This document shows, piece by piece, positions 16,761-26,144 of a stretch of 50,126 nt of DNA. The stretch is taken from assembly GCA_900549285.1 (NCBI GenBank), contig URNW01000008.1:1-50126 (forward strand). Reading direction: 5' to 3'. The position numbers and the translations under genes are program-made. Positions within the stretch are counted from its first letter, which is position 1. Each line of letters starts with the position of its first letter. The DNA is from an uncultured Mycoplasmatota bacterium. Its GTDB lineage: Bacteria > Bacillota_I > Bacilli_A > RF39 > UBA660. The notes below the pieces were generated by a model. That model saw only the letters and a list, made by a program, of their open reading frames with translations, made no database searches and was not told the DNA's origin.

Positions 16761-17225
16761 ATTTTCATAATCTTTCGCTTTATTTTTAATAAATTTGATA
16801 AAGATTAAAATAGCTGTTATAGCATATAGTAATTCAAATAATAAGTTCCAAATGATATAAAGTGTATCATTATTTACTAATACATTAAAGAAAGTACTTA
16901 TAATATCTCTAACATATATAAAAGGAATTTTTATTAATATGATTAATATAAACATATATAAAAAGAAAAATAATAAATCTAATAATACTTTTTTATTTTT
17001 ACTTTTTACAGCATTAATAATAGTTGATAGGGAATCAAATAAAGAAGTTTTTTTAGTTACTTTAATATTTAATCCTCTTCTTTGATAAATGGTATTAGCA
17101 ACTTCTTCTGGTTTTAAATTAGTATTTTCTATATTTTCATAGTTTTTTAATTCTTCTTCTTGGATATCTTTATTTAGATATCTTAATTGATATTTTAACT
17201 CTTTTATAAATTCTTCTTTTTTCAT
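16749..17225 (-). CDS. HAAS/DUF1700-type membrane protein
   Basis: 158 aa. The N-terminal ~50 residues (MKKEEFIKELKYQLRYLNKD ... EEELKNYENI ... EEVANTI) match the helical HAAS/DUF1700 module, which usually begins small membrane proteins paired with PadR-type regulators. Two or three membrane segments follow (about 80-100, 105-120, 128-150). No PadR gene is adjacent; instead the start overlaps the stop of the 557-aa gene by 4 bases (ATGA), so the two are co-translated. Function unknown; the family is often linked to envelope stress or signalling. Confidence 0.65.
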   Translation of the reverse strand: MKKEEFIKELKYQLRYLNKDIQEEELKNYENIENTNLKPEEVANTIYQRRGLNIKVTKKTSLFDSLSTIINAVKSKNKKVLLDLLFFFLYMFILIILIKIPFIYVRDIISTFFNVLVNNDTLYIIWNLLFELLYAITAILIFIKFIKNKAKDYENAGI

Positions 17226-18895
17226 GATATTTCTCCCTCTAAATGACTCTTATTTATTTTGATTTCATCTTCTAAAACTAAATCTGTTGTTAATATTATA
17301 CCATTTTTTTCAATATCTTTCTTATTATATTTAGCAAGATTTATGATTTCTTCTTCTTTCATTATGTTCTTTTTAATATAATAGATATCTTCATTAATAG
17401 AAGTTATTTCATTATTATTCCAGTCAATCTCTAATTTTTCAGGTATATAGGCTATATTTGCTACTTTTACTAAGTATTTTGTATTATTATTAGGATATTT
17501 GGTTAATTGTTTCCATTTACTATTTTGTTCACTTGCAAATAGTTCTATAAAATCGGGTAGATCAAAAAATGATTCTTCTATATTTTTACATAGATTTATA
17601 ATTGAATTTATATAATTATCTATGTTCTTAAAGTCCATTTCGGTAAAATATTGGATTAAATAATGGTTATTATTTTCATTTAAAATTATATTTTCTAGTT
17701 CATGATAGTAGTGATTAAAATCAAAATTTGCTTTAATCGTGTTTATATCAGGATAATTATTCTCTATAATAAAATTACATATTGGTTTATATAGAGAGTG
17801 ATAGAGAATAAGACTATTTTTTGCTGTTTTTGAAAGCTTATTTAATTGTTCTTCTATAAAGGTATTCATCTTTATTGTTGGTTTATTTGAATGATCAATA
17901 GGGGGTATTAATTCTTTTTTTTCTGTAATGATACTTGCTGCATCTTTTATATCTGTGATTTTTTGATATTTTTCTTCTATTTTGCTTTTATTGTCTATTA
18001 AAAATGTATTAATTTGAACAGGTGCTATATTTGTTTTTAAAAATGATTTTAATTCTTCATCTATATTGTGAATTTTACTTCCTTTTAGATTAAAGTTTTT
18101 TTCGGCTTTTATTTTACTTTTTACAAATTCAATTTGTTTTTTTAAGATTTCTATATTATATTTATAAACATTATTTGAATATATATTTATGAGATTTTGT
18201 TCATCTATTTCTTCATTTTTTATAATATTTATTAAGGTGATTAAGTAATTTTCTATATCTTTTAATGGTTTATCTTGGATATTTTTTTTATTTTCTAATA
18301 GAAGATTTTCTTCTACATTAGAAATAGGATCTAAAGTGATTTCTTTTTTTAAGAATTTTTTTTCTCTTCCATAGTAAGTTGATAGAGCTATTAAAAGTTC
18401 AAATTTTAAATCATTTTCGGTAGTTTTTAGTGTATTTTTTTCCTCTTTGATGTTTTCTTTTAATTTTTTTAAATCTATTAAATAATTTGTTAATATTTCA
18501 ATATTGATTAAATAAATTGCTTTTTTTTCTTCTTCTATGTTTTCTTCTTTTTCTTTTTCTAAAAAATTATTGATATTTAACATTTCTTGTAAAGTAATTA
18601 AAGAATTTTGATATTTATATATCAGTTTTGGATTATAAGTATCATAGGAATCTAATGTTAATTTTATGTCATATTTTTGATGATTATTTTTATACCAAAA
18701 GAAACCTTTTAAAAAATCATTTAATTCTTCTTTAGTATTAAAGGTAAAGGCACGTGTTAAATATCCAAATAATGAATCTTTAATATCTAAACATATTCCT
18801 ATTTGATTTTTATTTTGATATACTGTTGGTTCATATTTATGAGAGTGGATATTGTAAGTTTGTAGTACTTCTAAAGTTTCATTAATCGTTAACAT
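17222..18895 (-). CDS. Unknown 557-aa protein with coiled-coil segments
   Basis: No family recognised. A short globular N-terminus (about 1-95: IHSHKYEPTVYQNKNQIGI ... GFFWYKNN) is followed by a long Lys/Glu/Asn/Ile-rich helical middle (about 110-330) likely to form coiled coils, and a C-terminal region with aromatic-rich segments. No signal peptide or membrane segment, so probably cytoplasmic. A strong SD (AGGAGGAG) and a good promoter support it as a real gene. It shares an ATGA overlap with the downstream HAAS-domain membrane protein, suggesting a joint role. Very AT-rich, like its neighbours. Confidence 0.7.
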   Translation of the reverse strand: MLTINETLEVLQTYNIHSHKYEPTVYQNKNQIGICLDIKDSLFGYLTRAFTFNTKEELNDFLKGFFWYKNNHQKYDIKLTLDSYDTYNPKLIYKYQNSLITLQEMLNINNFLEKEKEENIEEEKKAIYLINIEILTNYLIDLKKLKENIKEEKNTLKTTENDLKFELLIALSTYYGREKKFLKKEITLDPISNVEENLLLENKKNIQDKPLKDIENYLITLINIIKNEEIDEQNLINIYSNNVYKYNIEILKKQIEFVKSKIKAEKNFNLKGSKIHNIDEELKSFLKTNIAPVQINTFLIDNKSKIEEKYQKITDIKDAASIITEKKELIPPIDHSNKPTIKMNTFIEEQLNKLSKTAKNSLILYHSLYKPICNFIIENNYPDINTIKANFDFNHYYHELENIILNENNNHYLIQYFTEMDFKNIDNYINSIINLCKNIEESFFDLPDFIELFASEQNSKWKQLTKYPNNNTKYLVKVANIAYIPEKLEIDWNNNEITSINEDIYYIKKNIMKEEEIINLAKYNKKDIEKNGIILTTDLVLEDEIKINKSHLEGEIS

Positions 18896-18918
18896 TATAC
18901 TCCTCCTTATTCTAATTT

Positions 18919-18947
18919 ATTATATCATATTCCCTTCTTACTTGCAA
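18919..18947 (-). promoter_or_regulatory. Promoter of the 557-aa gene and HAAS gene
   Basis: Minus strand: TTGCAA (18947-18942), 17-base spacer, TATAAT (18924-18919), then AGGAGGAG and the ATG at 18895. Confidence 0.8.
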
Positions 18948-19033
18948 TTTTCTATAGCTTTTTCATTCATTTAAAAATTGCTTTTTCTTTACATAAAAAG
19001 CTTCTATTTCTTTCATTATTGATAGAAATAGTT

Positions 19034-19051
19034 TATAATGAATATGGTGAT
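19034..19051 (+). promoter_or_regulatory. -10 box and very short leader of the prepilin-like gene
   Basis: TATAAT at 19034-19039 with a weak -35 (TTTCAT, 19011-19016, 17-base spacer). Transcription would begin near 19046, so the leader is only about 9 bases and consists of the SD GGTGAT. This fixes the start codon at 19055 rather than the TTG at 19019. Confidence 0.55.
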
Positions 19052-19054
19052 GAT

Positions 19055-19390
19055 ATGGATAAAAAAGGATTTACTTTGATAGAACTTTTAGTAACCATAG
19101 CTATTATGACTTTAATTGCAACTATTTTAACATTTAATGTTTTAAATATTTTTGATCATCAAAAAAAAGTTGCTGATGAAAATAAAGATCGTATTATGAT
19201 GAGTGCGGCTAGTGTGTATTTAGAATTAAATGAAAATAAAGATTTAAAAGAAACGTGTAAAACACATGGGTGTAAAATTCCTGTTAAAACTTTAATTTAT
19301 GCAGGTTTATTAAATGAAGAAGATGTGGATAAGAATCAAGTTATTCACATATATTACGAAAATCAAATACAAAAAGTAGAAATTAATTGA
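19055..19390 (+). CDS. Type IV prepilin-like protein (class III signal)
   Basis: 111 aa. MDKKG|FTLIELLVTIAIM is a textbook prepilin signal: Gly5 before the cleavage site, Phe at +1 and Glu at +5, followed by a hydrophobic helix. The mature part has a helix and a short Cys-containing segment (ETCKTHGCKIPVKTLIYAGLL). It should be exported and cleaved by a prepilin peptidase, becoming a pilin or pseudopilin (as in competence or type IV filaments). No pilus assembly gene lies beside it; tdk follows after 11 bases. Similar in layout to the proteins at 42196, 42597 and 26952. Confidence 0.85.
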   Translation: MDKKGFTLIELLVTIAIMTLIATILTFNVLNIFDHQKKVADENKDRIMMSAASVYLELNENKDLKETCKTHGCKIPVKTLIYAGLLNEEDVDKNQVIHIYYENQIQKVEIN

Positions 19391-19401
19391 GGAGGGATAT
19401 T

Positions 19402-20037
19402 ATGGCAAAATTATGGTATCGTTATAGTGCAATGAATGCAGGAAAGTCAACTATGGCTATGCAAGTGGCACATAATTATGAAGAATTAGAGGGGAAAGTA
19501 TTAGTTTGGAAACCTTTTGTTGATACTAAGGGTGATGATACAATTGTAAGTAGAATTGGGATTAAAAGAAAAGTAGATCAGATGTTAAAAGAAGAAGATT
19601 CACCTATACAAATACTAAAGCAAGAATTAATTAAATATTCTAAGATTGATGCTATTATTGTGGATGAAGCTCAATTTTTAACAGAAAATCAAGTGAATGA
19701 ATTATACTATATTAGTAAAAGGTTTAATATTACAGTGTTATGTTATGGTTTACGTTGTGATTTTCAAATGAGACCATTTCCAGGATCCGCAAGACTTTTG
19801 GCTATTGCTGATTCTATTGAAGAGTTAAAAACTATGTGTAAATGTAAAAAAAGAAAAGCAACACAAAATTTGCGATTTATAGATGGTGTTCCAACCTTTT
19901 TAGGTCAACAGGTAGCTATAGATGGTGAACAAAATGTTACTTATGAATCAGTATGTGGAGAGTGTTATATCGAGTATTATTTAAAATGGCAAGAGCAACA
20001 AGAAAAAGTAATGAAAAGAGAAAGGAAAAAAGAATGA
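19402..20037 (+). CDS. tdk: Thymidine kinase
   Basis: Salvage of thymidine to dTMP. P-loop SAMNAGKST (residues 9-17), the lid/Walker-B segment IIVDEAQFL with the catalytic Glu, and a zinc site formed by CKCKKRKA and VCGECY. 211 aa, type II TK. ATG 19402 follows GAGGAGGG; the in-frame TTG at 19387 is in the SD. The stop overlaps the rnr start (ATGA), so tdk and rnr are coupled. The C-terminus has an extra charged tail (about 15 aa). Confidence 0.96.
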   Translation: MAKLWYRYSAMNAGKSTMAMQVAHNYEELEGKVLVWKPFVDTKGDDTIVSRIGIKRKVDQMLKEEDSPIQILKQELIKYSKIDAIIVDEAQFLTENQVNELYYISKRFNITVLCYGLRCDFQMRPFPGSARLLAIADSIEELKTMCKCKKRKATQNLRFIDGVPTFLGQQVAIDGEQNVTYESVCGECYIEYYLKWQEQQEKVMKRERKKE

Positions 20038-22151
20038 AAGAAAAAATATTAGATAGCCTTAAAAATGTTCATGAGGCAAAAACTTTAATTGAAATTAATG
20101 ATTTACTTAATTTAACAACTGTAGAGGAATATCAAGAATTACAAAAAAATATAGAAGAATTAGTGAGTGAATATCAGATTTTTAGAACAAAGAAAGACAA
20201 ATATTTATTAATGAAAAATTGTCCTGGATTAAAAATTGGAAAATTAGCAGTTAATAAAAAAGGGTTTGGATTTTTACTTTTGGAAAAAGAAGATGATATT
20301 TATATTGGGAAAAATGATTTAAATGGTGCAATTAATAATGATATTGTTTTAGTTGAAATAACAGAAAAAGGATTAGAGCCAGCAGGAAAAGTATTAAAGA
20401 TCATTAAAAGAGAATTAGAAAATATTGTTGGTGAGGTAAAAGTAATTAATAAGAAGAAAATATTAGAGCCAGATGATGATAAAGTTAATTTAAAAATTTA
20501 TTTAACGGCTGAAACAAGTAGGAATTGTGTAGAAGGACATAAAGTTTTAGCAAAACTATCGAAGAAAATTGATAATAAAACATATATGGCTGATTGTCTT
20601 AAAATATTAGGTCATAAAGATGATGCTGGGATCGATATTTTAAGTATAGCTTATAAATATGGTATATATGATGAATTTAGTCGTGATACTTTAGAAGAAT
20701 TAAATCATATTCCTGATCAAGTAAATGAAAAAGATTTAGTGGGTAGAACTGATTTGACAGATCAAATGATATTTACTATAGATGGAGCAGATACTAAAGA
20801 TATAGATGACGCTATAAGTTTAGAAGTGAAAGATAATATTTATACTTTGGGTGTGCATATTGCTGATGTTTCTTATTATGTTCAAGAAAATACGGCTTTA
20901 GGAGATGATGCTTATGAGAGAGGAACTTCTTCTTATCTTGCAGATACCGTAATACCTATGATTCCTCATCAATTATCAAATGGAATTTGTTCATTAAATG
21001 AAGGGGTTATTCGTTTAACTATGAGTTGTGTGATGGATATTAATCAAAAGGGAGATATTATTAATTATGATATATTTCCAAGTTATATTAAGTCTAGTAA
21101 AAAAATGACTTATGATTCTGTTAATGAGATATTAGAAGATAATCATATTCCTTATGGTTATGAAGATTATGCTGATACTTTAAAAAAGATGAATGAATTA
21201 GCTAAAATTTTGAGAAAAAAGAAAGTAAATCGAGGATATATTGAATTTGATATTCCAGAAGCTAAAATTATTCAAGATGAAAACGGAAAAGCAATCGGTA
21301 TTAAAAAAAGAGAACAAAGATCGGGAGAAAGTTTAATTGAAGATTTTATGATTGCAGCTAATGAAACAGTAGCAACTCATATTAGTAATATGGATCTTCC
21401 TTTTATATATCGTGTTCATGATTTACCTAATAGTGAAAAAATAGATGATTTTTTAAATTTAGTAAAAGCATTAGGATATCAAATCAAAACAAATATAAAA
21501 GAAATTACTCCTAAAACTATGCAAAAATTACTAGAAGAATTAAAAGATAAACCAGAATTTCCTATTTTATCTAGTCTTTTATTAAGAAGTATGAAAAAAG
21601 CTGAATACTCTAAAACAAATATTGGACATTTTGGCCTTGCTAGTACAAATTATACTCATTTTACTTCTCCAATCAGAAGATTTCCAGATTTAACTGTTCA
21701 TAGATTACTAAAAAAATATTTAATTGAAAAAGATTTTAGTATTTCTACGATTAATTTTTTAGAACATTCTTTAGTGGAAATTGCTGAACACTCTAGTGAA
21801 AGAGAAGTAGCAGCGACGAATGCTGAAAGAGATGTAAATGATATGAAGATGGCGGAATATATGGAAAGCCATATAGGAGAAGTTTATGAGGGAATTATTA
21901 GTAGTGTAACGAGTTTTGGTTTTTTTGTAGAATTGCCAAACTTAGTAGAGGGCTTAGTTCATATTAGCAATATTCCTGGAGATTATTATGAGTATGTACC
22001 AAAATTACTATCACTAATTGGTAAAAGTACAAAGAAGGCTTATCGTATAGGTGATCAAATCAAAATAAGAGTTGCTAATGCTTCTAAAGAAACTGCTCAA
22101 ATTGATTTTGATATAATAGAAGGTGAGAAAAATGATCGAAATAAAAAATAA
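20034..22151 (+). CDS. rnr: Ribonuclease R
   Basis: Processive 3'-5' exoribonuclease that degrades structured RNA and works with tmRNA/SmpB in mRNA quality control. 705 aa: N-terminal helical and cold-shock-like domains (VNKKGFGFLLLE ... IYIGKNDL, about 70-110), RNB catalytic domain with DGADTKDIDDA (Asp250, 253, 256, 258, 259), and a C-terminal S1 domain (GEVYEGIISSVTSFGFFVEL, from about 613). ATG 20034 overlaps tdk by 4 bases; it overlaps smpB by 20 bases, matching the functional link. Confidence 0.97.
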   Translation: MKEKILDSLKNVHEAKTLIEINDLLNLTTVEEYQELQKNIEELVSEYQIFRTKKDKYLLMKNCPGLKIGKLAVNKKGFGFLLLEKEDDIYIGKNDLNGAINNDIVLVEITEKGLEPAGKVLKIIKRELENIVGEVKVINKKKILEPDDDKVNLKIYLTAETSRNCVEGHKVLAKLSKKIDNKTYMADCLKILGHKDDAGIDILSIAYKYGIYDEFSRDTLEELNHIPDQVNEKDLVGRTDLTDQMIFTIDGADTKDIDDAISLEVKDNIYTLGVHIADVSYYVQENTALGDDAYERGTSSYLADTVIPMIPHQLSNGICSLNEGVIRLTMSCVMDINQKGDIINYDIFPSYIKSSKKMTYDSVNEILEDNHIPYGYEDYADTLKKMNELAKILRKKKVNRGYIEFDIPEAKIIQDENGKAIGIKKREQRSGESLIEDFMIAANETVATHISNMDLPFIYRVHDLPNSEKIDDFLNLVKALGYQIKTNIKEITPKTMQKLLEELKDKPEFPILSSLLLRSMKKAEYSKTNIGHFGLASTNYTHFTSPIRRFPDLTVHRLLKKYLIEKDFSISTINFLEHSLVEIAEHSSEREVAATNAERDVNDMKMAEYMESHIGEVYEGIISSVTSFGFFVELPNLVEGLVHISNIPGDYYEYVPKLLSLIGKSTKKAYRIGDQIKIRVANASKETAQIDFDIIEGEKNDRNKK

Positions 22152-22563
22152 AAAGGCTTATTTTGATTATACTATTTTAGAGGAAGTAGAAGCTGGAATA
22201 TCTTTAGTAGGAACAGAGATTAAAGCAGTAAGAAAAGGAAGTGTGGATTTAAAAGATTCTTTTATTACAATAAAAAATAATGAGGCGTTTATTTTAAATA
22301 TGTATATAGCTAAATACGAAGAAGGTAATATATTTAATCATGAGGAACGAAGAACTAGAAAATTATTATTACATAAAAAAGAAATAAAGAAATTAAAAGA
22401 AAAAGTAAAAATAGAAGGACTAACTTTAATACCTCTTAAACTTTATTTCAAAAAGAATTATATTAAAGTTTTAGTAGGAATATGTAAAGGTAAAAAATTA
22501 TATGATAAACGTGCTTCTATTAAAGAAAGAGATTTAAAAAGGGAAACTAGATATTATAACTAG
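22132..22563 (+). CDS. smpB: SsrA-binding protein SmpB
   Basis: Binds tmRNA and delivers it to stalled ribosomes (trans-translation). 143 aa with the family core KAYFDYTILEEVEAGISLVG, GTEIKAVRKGSVDLKDSF, the loop HEERRTRKLLLHKKEI and the basic C-terminal tail KRASIKERDLKRE. ATG 22132 is served by AGGTGAG within rnr; the GTG at 22123 is inside that SD. Last gene of tdk-rnr-smpB. The tmRNA gene itself is not in the window. Confidence 0.97.
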   Translation: MIEIKNKKAYFDYTILEEVEAGISLVGTEIKAVRKGSVDLKDSFITIKNNEAFILNMYIAKYEEGNIFNHEERRTRKLLLHKKEIKKLKEKVKIEGLTLIPLKLYFKKNYIKVLVGICKGKKLYDKRASIKERDLKRETRYYN

Positions 22564-22572
22564 TTTCCCTTT
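22538..22572. terminator. Bidirectional terminator smpB / DUF308
   Basis: AAAGGGAAACTAG (22538-22550) and CTAGTTTCCCTTT (22560-22572) form a perfect 13-bp stem with a 9-base loop. It covers the final codons of smpB and the stop of the convergent membrane-protein gene. Confidence 0.85.
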
Positions 22573-23083
22573 ATTTAAAGTATTCAATAAATAAAATAAT
22601 TGCATTTATAACTAAAATAACACCAATAATTACTAATACAGCATTAGAGAAAAATATACTATAAATACCAAGAGCAATTAAAACAATATTACTAATAGTT
22701 GAAAAGTTTTTATAATTATTAAAGCTAATAGAAGTAAGCAATCTACTAATACCCATAAATATGAAGAAAAAACCTAGAACATACCGAATACTAGCTTCTA
22801 AAATGCCACTAAGAATAATTAGTAAAACTCCTATAATAACAGAAGCAATAGCGATTGTTAAGTTGATATTTTTATATTGAACAACTTCTTTATTTTGATA
22901 ATATAACACAAAAGATTTAATACCATAGATTATTACAATAATTCCTAATACATAAAATAATAATTCTACGACTTCATTACTTTTAAATATTAAAAGTATT
23001 CCTAAAACTAGATAAATAATTGGATTTAGTAAACTTCTAGCTTCTTTCATTTCCTTCTTTGGTTTAATAACTTCTGCTTTCAT
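22571..23083 (-). CDS. DUF308-type membrane protein
   Basis: 170 aa with about six hydrophobic segments arranged in three similar pairs, as in the DUF308/HdeD-like family (LLNPIIYLVLGILLIFKSNE ... LGFFFIFMGISRLLTS ... VLIALGIYSIFFSNAVLVII). Cytoplasmic N-terminus is Lys/Glu-rich. GAGGTGA precedes the ATG. Monocistronic: own promoter upstream and a terminator after it. Function in this family is poorly known (acid stress in enterobacteria). Confidence 0.75.
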   Translation of the reverse strand: MKAEVIKPKKEMKEARSLLNPIIYLVLGILLIFKSNEVVELLFYVLGIIVIIYGIKSFVLYYQNKEVVQYKNINLTIAIASVIIGVLLIILSGILEASIRYVLGFFFIFMGISRLLTSISFNNYKNFSTISNIVLIALGIYSIFFSNAVLVIIGVILVINAIILFIEYFK

Positions 23084-23099
23084 ATTTCACCTCAAATAT

Positions 23100-23128
23100 A
23101 TTATATAATGTTTAAAATATTTAAGCAA
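23100..23128 (-). promoter_or_regulatory. Promoter of the DUF308 gene
   Basis: Minus strand: TTGCTT (23128-23123), 17-base spacer, TATAAT (23105-23100), then GAGGTGA and the ATG at 23083. Confidence 0.8.
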
Positions 23129-23131
23129 GTA

Positions 23132-23160
23132 AAATAAAAAAATAGCCTGATAGCTATTTT
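23132..23160 (-). terminator. Terminator of uvrA
   Basis: Minus strand: AAATAGC (23159-23153), a 6-base loop, GCTATTT (23146-23140) and a T-rich tail, directly after the uvrA stop codon. Confidence 0.85.
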
Positions 23161-25967
23161 TATTTAAGCATTTTCTTTAAGAATAAGCCAGTATAAGAAT
23201 TAGGATTTTTAGCTACTTGTTCGGGTGTTCCTGTAGCAACAATTTCTCCTCCTAAATTTCCTCCATCTGGACCTAGATCGATAATGTAATCTGCTACTTT
23301 TATCACGTCAAGATTATGTTCAATTACGATAACAGTATCACCATTATCAACAATTCTATTTAAAATTTGTAATAGTTTTTTTATATCTTCACTATGTAAT
23401 CCTGTTGTTGGTTCATCTAATATAAAAATACTTTTACCAGTAGGTTTTTTTTGAAGTTCCTTGGCAAGTTTTATTCTTCCTGCTTCTCCACCTGATAAAG
23501 TAGGGGCTGGTTGTCCTAATTTAATATAAGATAATCCTACCTCTTCCATGACTTTTAATTTATTATATACTTTGGGAATATTTTCAAAGAATGGTAAAGC
23601 CTCTGATACTCGCATATCAAGAACATCAGCAATATTTTTGTCCTTAAATTTAATTCCTAAAGTCTCTTTATTGTATCTTTTACCACCACATACATCACAT
23701 GGTACATAAACATCTGGCAAGAAATGCATTTCAATTTTCTTTACACCATCTCCCCAACATGCTTCACATCTTCCACCTTTTACATTAAAGGAGAATCTTC
23801 CTTTATCATATCCGCGCATTTTAGCTTCTTTGGTATTAGTAAATACATCACGAATATCATCAAATACACCTACATAAGTAGCTGGATTACTTCTTGGCGT
23901 TCTACCAATTGCATCTTGAGTTATATGAACAACTTTATCTATATTTTCTATTCCTTTTATTTCTTTGCAAGCCCCTGGAATTTGTTTGGATCCATTGATT
24001 TTAACAGCTAAGGTTTTATAAAGGACTTCATTGATGAGGGATGATTTTCCACTTCCTGAAACACCTGTTACGCATATGAATTTATTAAGGGGTATTTCTA
24101 CATTAATATTTTTTAAATTATGTTCTTTGGCTTTTATTATTTTTAGAGATTTTCCATTTCCTTTACGACGTTTTTTTGGTACTTCAATTTTTTCTTTGCC
24201 TGACAAATATCGACCTGTAAGAGAATTTTCATTTTCCATAACTTCTTTTGGAGTTCCTGCTGCAATAATATGTCCACCAAATTCACCAGCTCCTGGTCCT
24301 ATATCAACTAAATAATCAGCAGCAAGCATAGTATCTGTATCATGTTCTACAACAATTAAGGTATTCCCTAGATCTCGCATTTCTTGCATAGCTTTAATTA
24401 GTTTTTCATTATCTTTTTGATGTAGACCAATGCTTGGTTCATCTAAGACATATAATACTCCTGATAGTTTAGAACCAATTTGGGTAGCTAAACGGATTCG
24501 TTGTGCTTCTCCTCCTGATAAAGTTCCAGCACTTCTTGAAAGGGTTAGATAACCTAGTCCGACGTTGATTAAAAAGTCCAATCTGTTTAATATTTCTTTT
24601 GTTACTAGACCACTGATTTCTAATTGTTCGTTGGTTAATTTTAATTTGGCTATGAAATCTCTTAGTTCTAAAATACTAAAATTGGTTACTTCATAAATAT
24701 TTTTATTATTTATTTTGACAGATAAAACCATATCATTTAATCGTGCACCAAGACATTTTGGACATGGGGATTCTACCATATACATTTCAATCCATTCTCT
24801 TCGCCAATTGCTGGTAGTTTCTAAATGAAGCCTTTCTAATTTATTGATAATTCCTTCATAATAATCAGTTACGTAACGAACGTTGCCATTTTTTGATACA
24901 TATTTAAAATCTATTTTATCACTTGAACCATAGAGAATAATATCTAATTCTTTTCTTGTAAAATCTTTTAGGGGCTTTTTTATATCAATATTATAGTAAG
25001 CACAAACGGCTAGTAATTGAATTGTTTCAATACTTTGATCATTATTAATTGTCTTAATTCCCCCATTTAAAATTGTCAAATTTTTATCTGGCATTAATAG
25101 AGCTTCTCCAATTTTTAGCTTTGTTCCTAATCCTTTACATTCAGGACAGGCTCCATGTGGAGCATTAAAAGAAAATAATCTCGGCTCTAATTCAGGAATA
25201 GAAAAATTACAATGAGGGCAAGCATATGATTCACTCATTAACATTTCTTCTTTCCCTATGACATTAATTAATACTTTGCCATTTGCTAGTTTACAACTAG
25301 TTTCAATTGCTTCAAATATTCTTCCTCTTTCTTCATCACTTAATACAATACGATCTACAATTACTTCAATGTTGTCTTTGATATTTTTTTCTAGAATGAT
25401 TTCTTCATCTAATGAACGAATCTCTCCGTTTACACGAACACGAGAAAAACCATTTTTTCTTAAATCATCAAATAAATCCTTGTGAGTTCCTTTTTCTCCA
25501 TGAACGACTGGAGCCATAATTTCTAATTTATTTCCTTTTTCTAGCTCCATAATTCGATTGGTCATTTCTTCAATAGATTGTCTTGTAATAGGAATATGGT
25601 GTTTTGGACAATAAGGAATTCCTATTCTGGCATATAATAATCTTAGATAATCATATATTTCTGTTATGGTACCAACTGTACTACGGGGATTTTTATTGGT
25701 TGTTTTTTGATCAATTGAAATACTAGGACTTAATCCTTCAATAGAATCTACATCAGGTTTTTCACTTATACCGATAAATTGCCTTGCATATGCACTAAGG
25801 CTTTCTACATATCTTCTTTGACCTTCGGCAAAAATTGTATCGAAAGCTAAAGATGATTTTCCACTTCCAGATACTCCTGTCATAACAATTAATTTGTTTT
25901 TTGGTAATTCAATATTAATGTTCTTGAGATTATTTTCTCTAGCACCTTTTACAATTATTTTATCCAT
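23160..25967 (-). CDS. uvrA: Excinuclease ABC subunit A
   Basis: DNA-damage sensor of nucleotide excision repair. 935 aa with two ABC ATPase halves: Walker A TGVSGSGKSS near residue 31 and again in the second half, signatures LSGGEAQRIRLA and LSGGEAGRIKLA, and zinc modules CPHC...CPEC and CEAC...CDVC. Start: the ATG at 25967 is 7 bases from AAGGAG, while the ATG at 25973 is only one base away, so the second (MDKIIVKGARENNLKNI) is chosen. uvrB is not beside it. Its promoter contains a LexA-type box, implying SOS control. Confidence 0.97.
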   Translation of the reverse strand: MDKIIVKGARENNLKNINIELPKNKLIVMTGVSGSGKSSLAFDTIFAEGQRRYVESLSAYARQFIGISEKPDVDSIEGLSPSISIDQKTTNKNPRSTVGTITEIYDYLRLLYARIGIPYCPKHHIPITRQSIEEMTNRIMELEKGNKLEIMAPVVHGEKGTHKDLFDDLRKNGFSRVRVNGEIRSLDEEIILEKNIKDNIEVIVDRIVLSDEERGRIFEAIETSCKLANGKVLINVIGKEEMLMSESYACPHCNFSIPELEPRLFSFNAPHGACPECKGLGTKLKIGEALLMPDKNLTILNGGIKTINNDQSIETIQLLAVCAYYNIDIKKPLKDFTRKELDIILYGSSDKIDFKYVSKNGNVRYVTDYYEGIINKLERLHLETTSNWRREWIEMYMVESPCPKCLGARLNDMVLSVKINNKNIYEVTNFSILELRDFIAKLKLTNEQLEISGLVTKEILNRLDFLINVGLGYLTLSRSAGTLSGGEAQRIRLATQIGSKLSGVLYVLDEPSIGLHQKDNEKLIKAMQEMRDLGNTLIVVEHDTDTMLAADYLVDIGPGAGEFGGHIIAAGTPKEVMENENSLTGRYLSGKEKIEVPKKRRKGNGKSLKIIKAKEHNLKNINVEIPLNKFICVTGVSGSGKSSLINEVLYKTLAVKINGSKQIPGACKEIKGIENIDKVVHITQDAIGRTPRSNPATYVGVFDDIRDVFTNTKEAKMRGYDKGRFSFNVKGGRCEACWGDGVKKIEMHFLPDVYVPCDVCGGKRYNKETLGIKFKDKNIADVLDMRVSEALPFFENIPKVYNKLKVMEEVGLSYIKLGQPAPTLSGGEAGRIKLAKELQKKPTGKSIFILDEPTTGLHSEDIKKLLQILNRIVDNGDTVIVIEHNLDVIKVADYIIDLGPDGGNLGGEIVATGTPEQVAKNPNSYTGLFLKKMLK

Positions 25968-26030
25968 TTTCATGCTCCTTTTTATTTATTTTGTCTTGTC
26001 TTTTTAAAATTTATAACTTAAAGTTATTTT

Positions 26031-26059
26031 ATTATAACACACGAACAAATGTTAGTCAA
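26031..26059 (-). promoter_or_regulatory. uvrA promoter
   Basis: Minus strand: TTGACT (26059-26054), 17-base spacer, TATAAT (26036-26031). A near-consensus sigma-A promoter whose spacer contains the LexA-like box. Confidence 0.9.
26042..26055. promoter_or_regulatory. LexA (DinR) SOS box in the uvrA promoter
   Basis: CGAACAAATGTTAG matches the Bacillus-type palindrome CGAAC-N4-GTTCG at 9 of 10 defined bases. It lies between and touching the -35 and -10 elements, so bound repressor would block RNA polymerase. uvrA is a classical SOS gene in Bacillus. Confidence 0.8.
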
Positions 26060-26094
26060 ATATGTTTGGTGGAATGGAAGAATTTATAAGATGT

Positions 26095-26123
26095 TTGCTT
26101 TTTTTTAGGGGAAATGCTATAAT
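26095..26123 (+). promoter_or_regulatory. Promoter of the 234-aa gene
   Basis: TTGCTT (26095-26100), 17-base spacer, TATAAT (26118-26123), with the start codon at 26145 after GGAGGA. Divergent from uvrA; the LexA-like box lies about 40 bases upstream of this -35. Confidence 0.8.
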
Positions 26124-26144
26124 TACTTTTACTTGGAGGATTAT

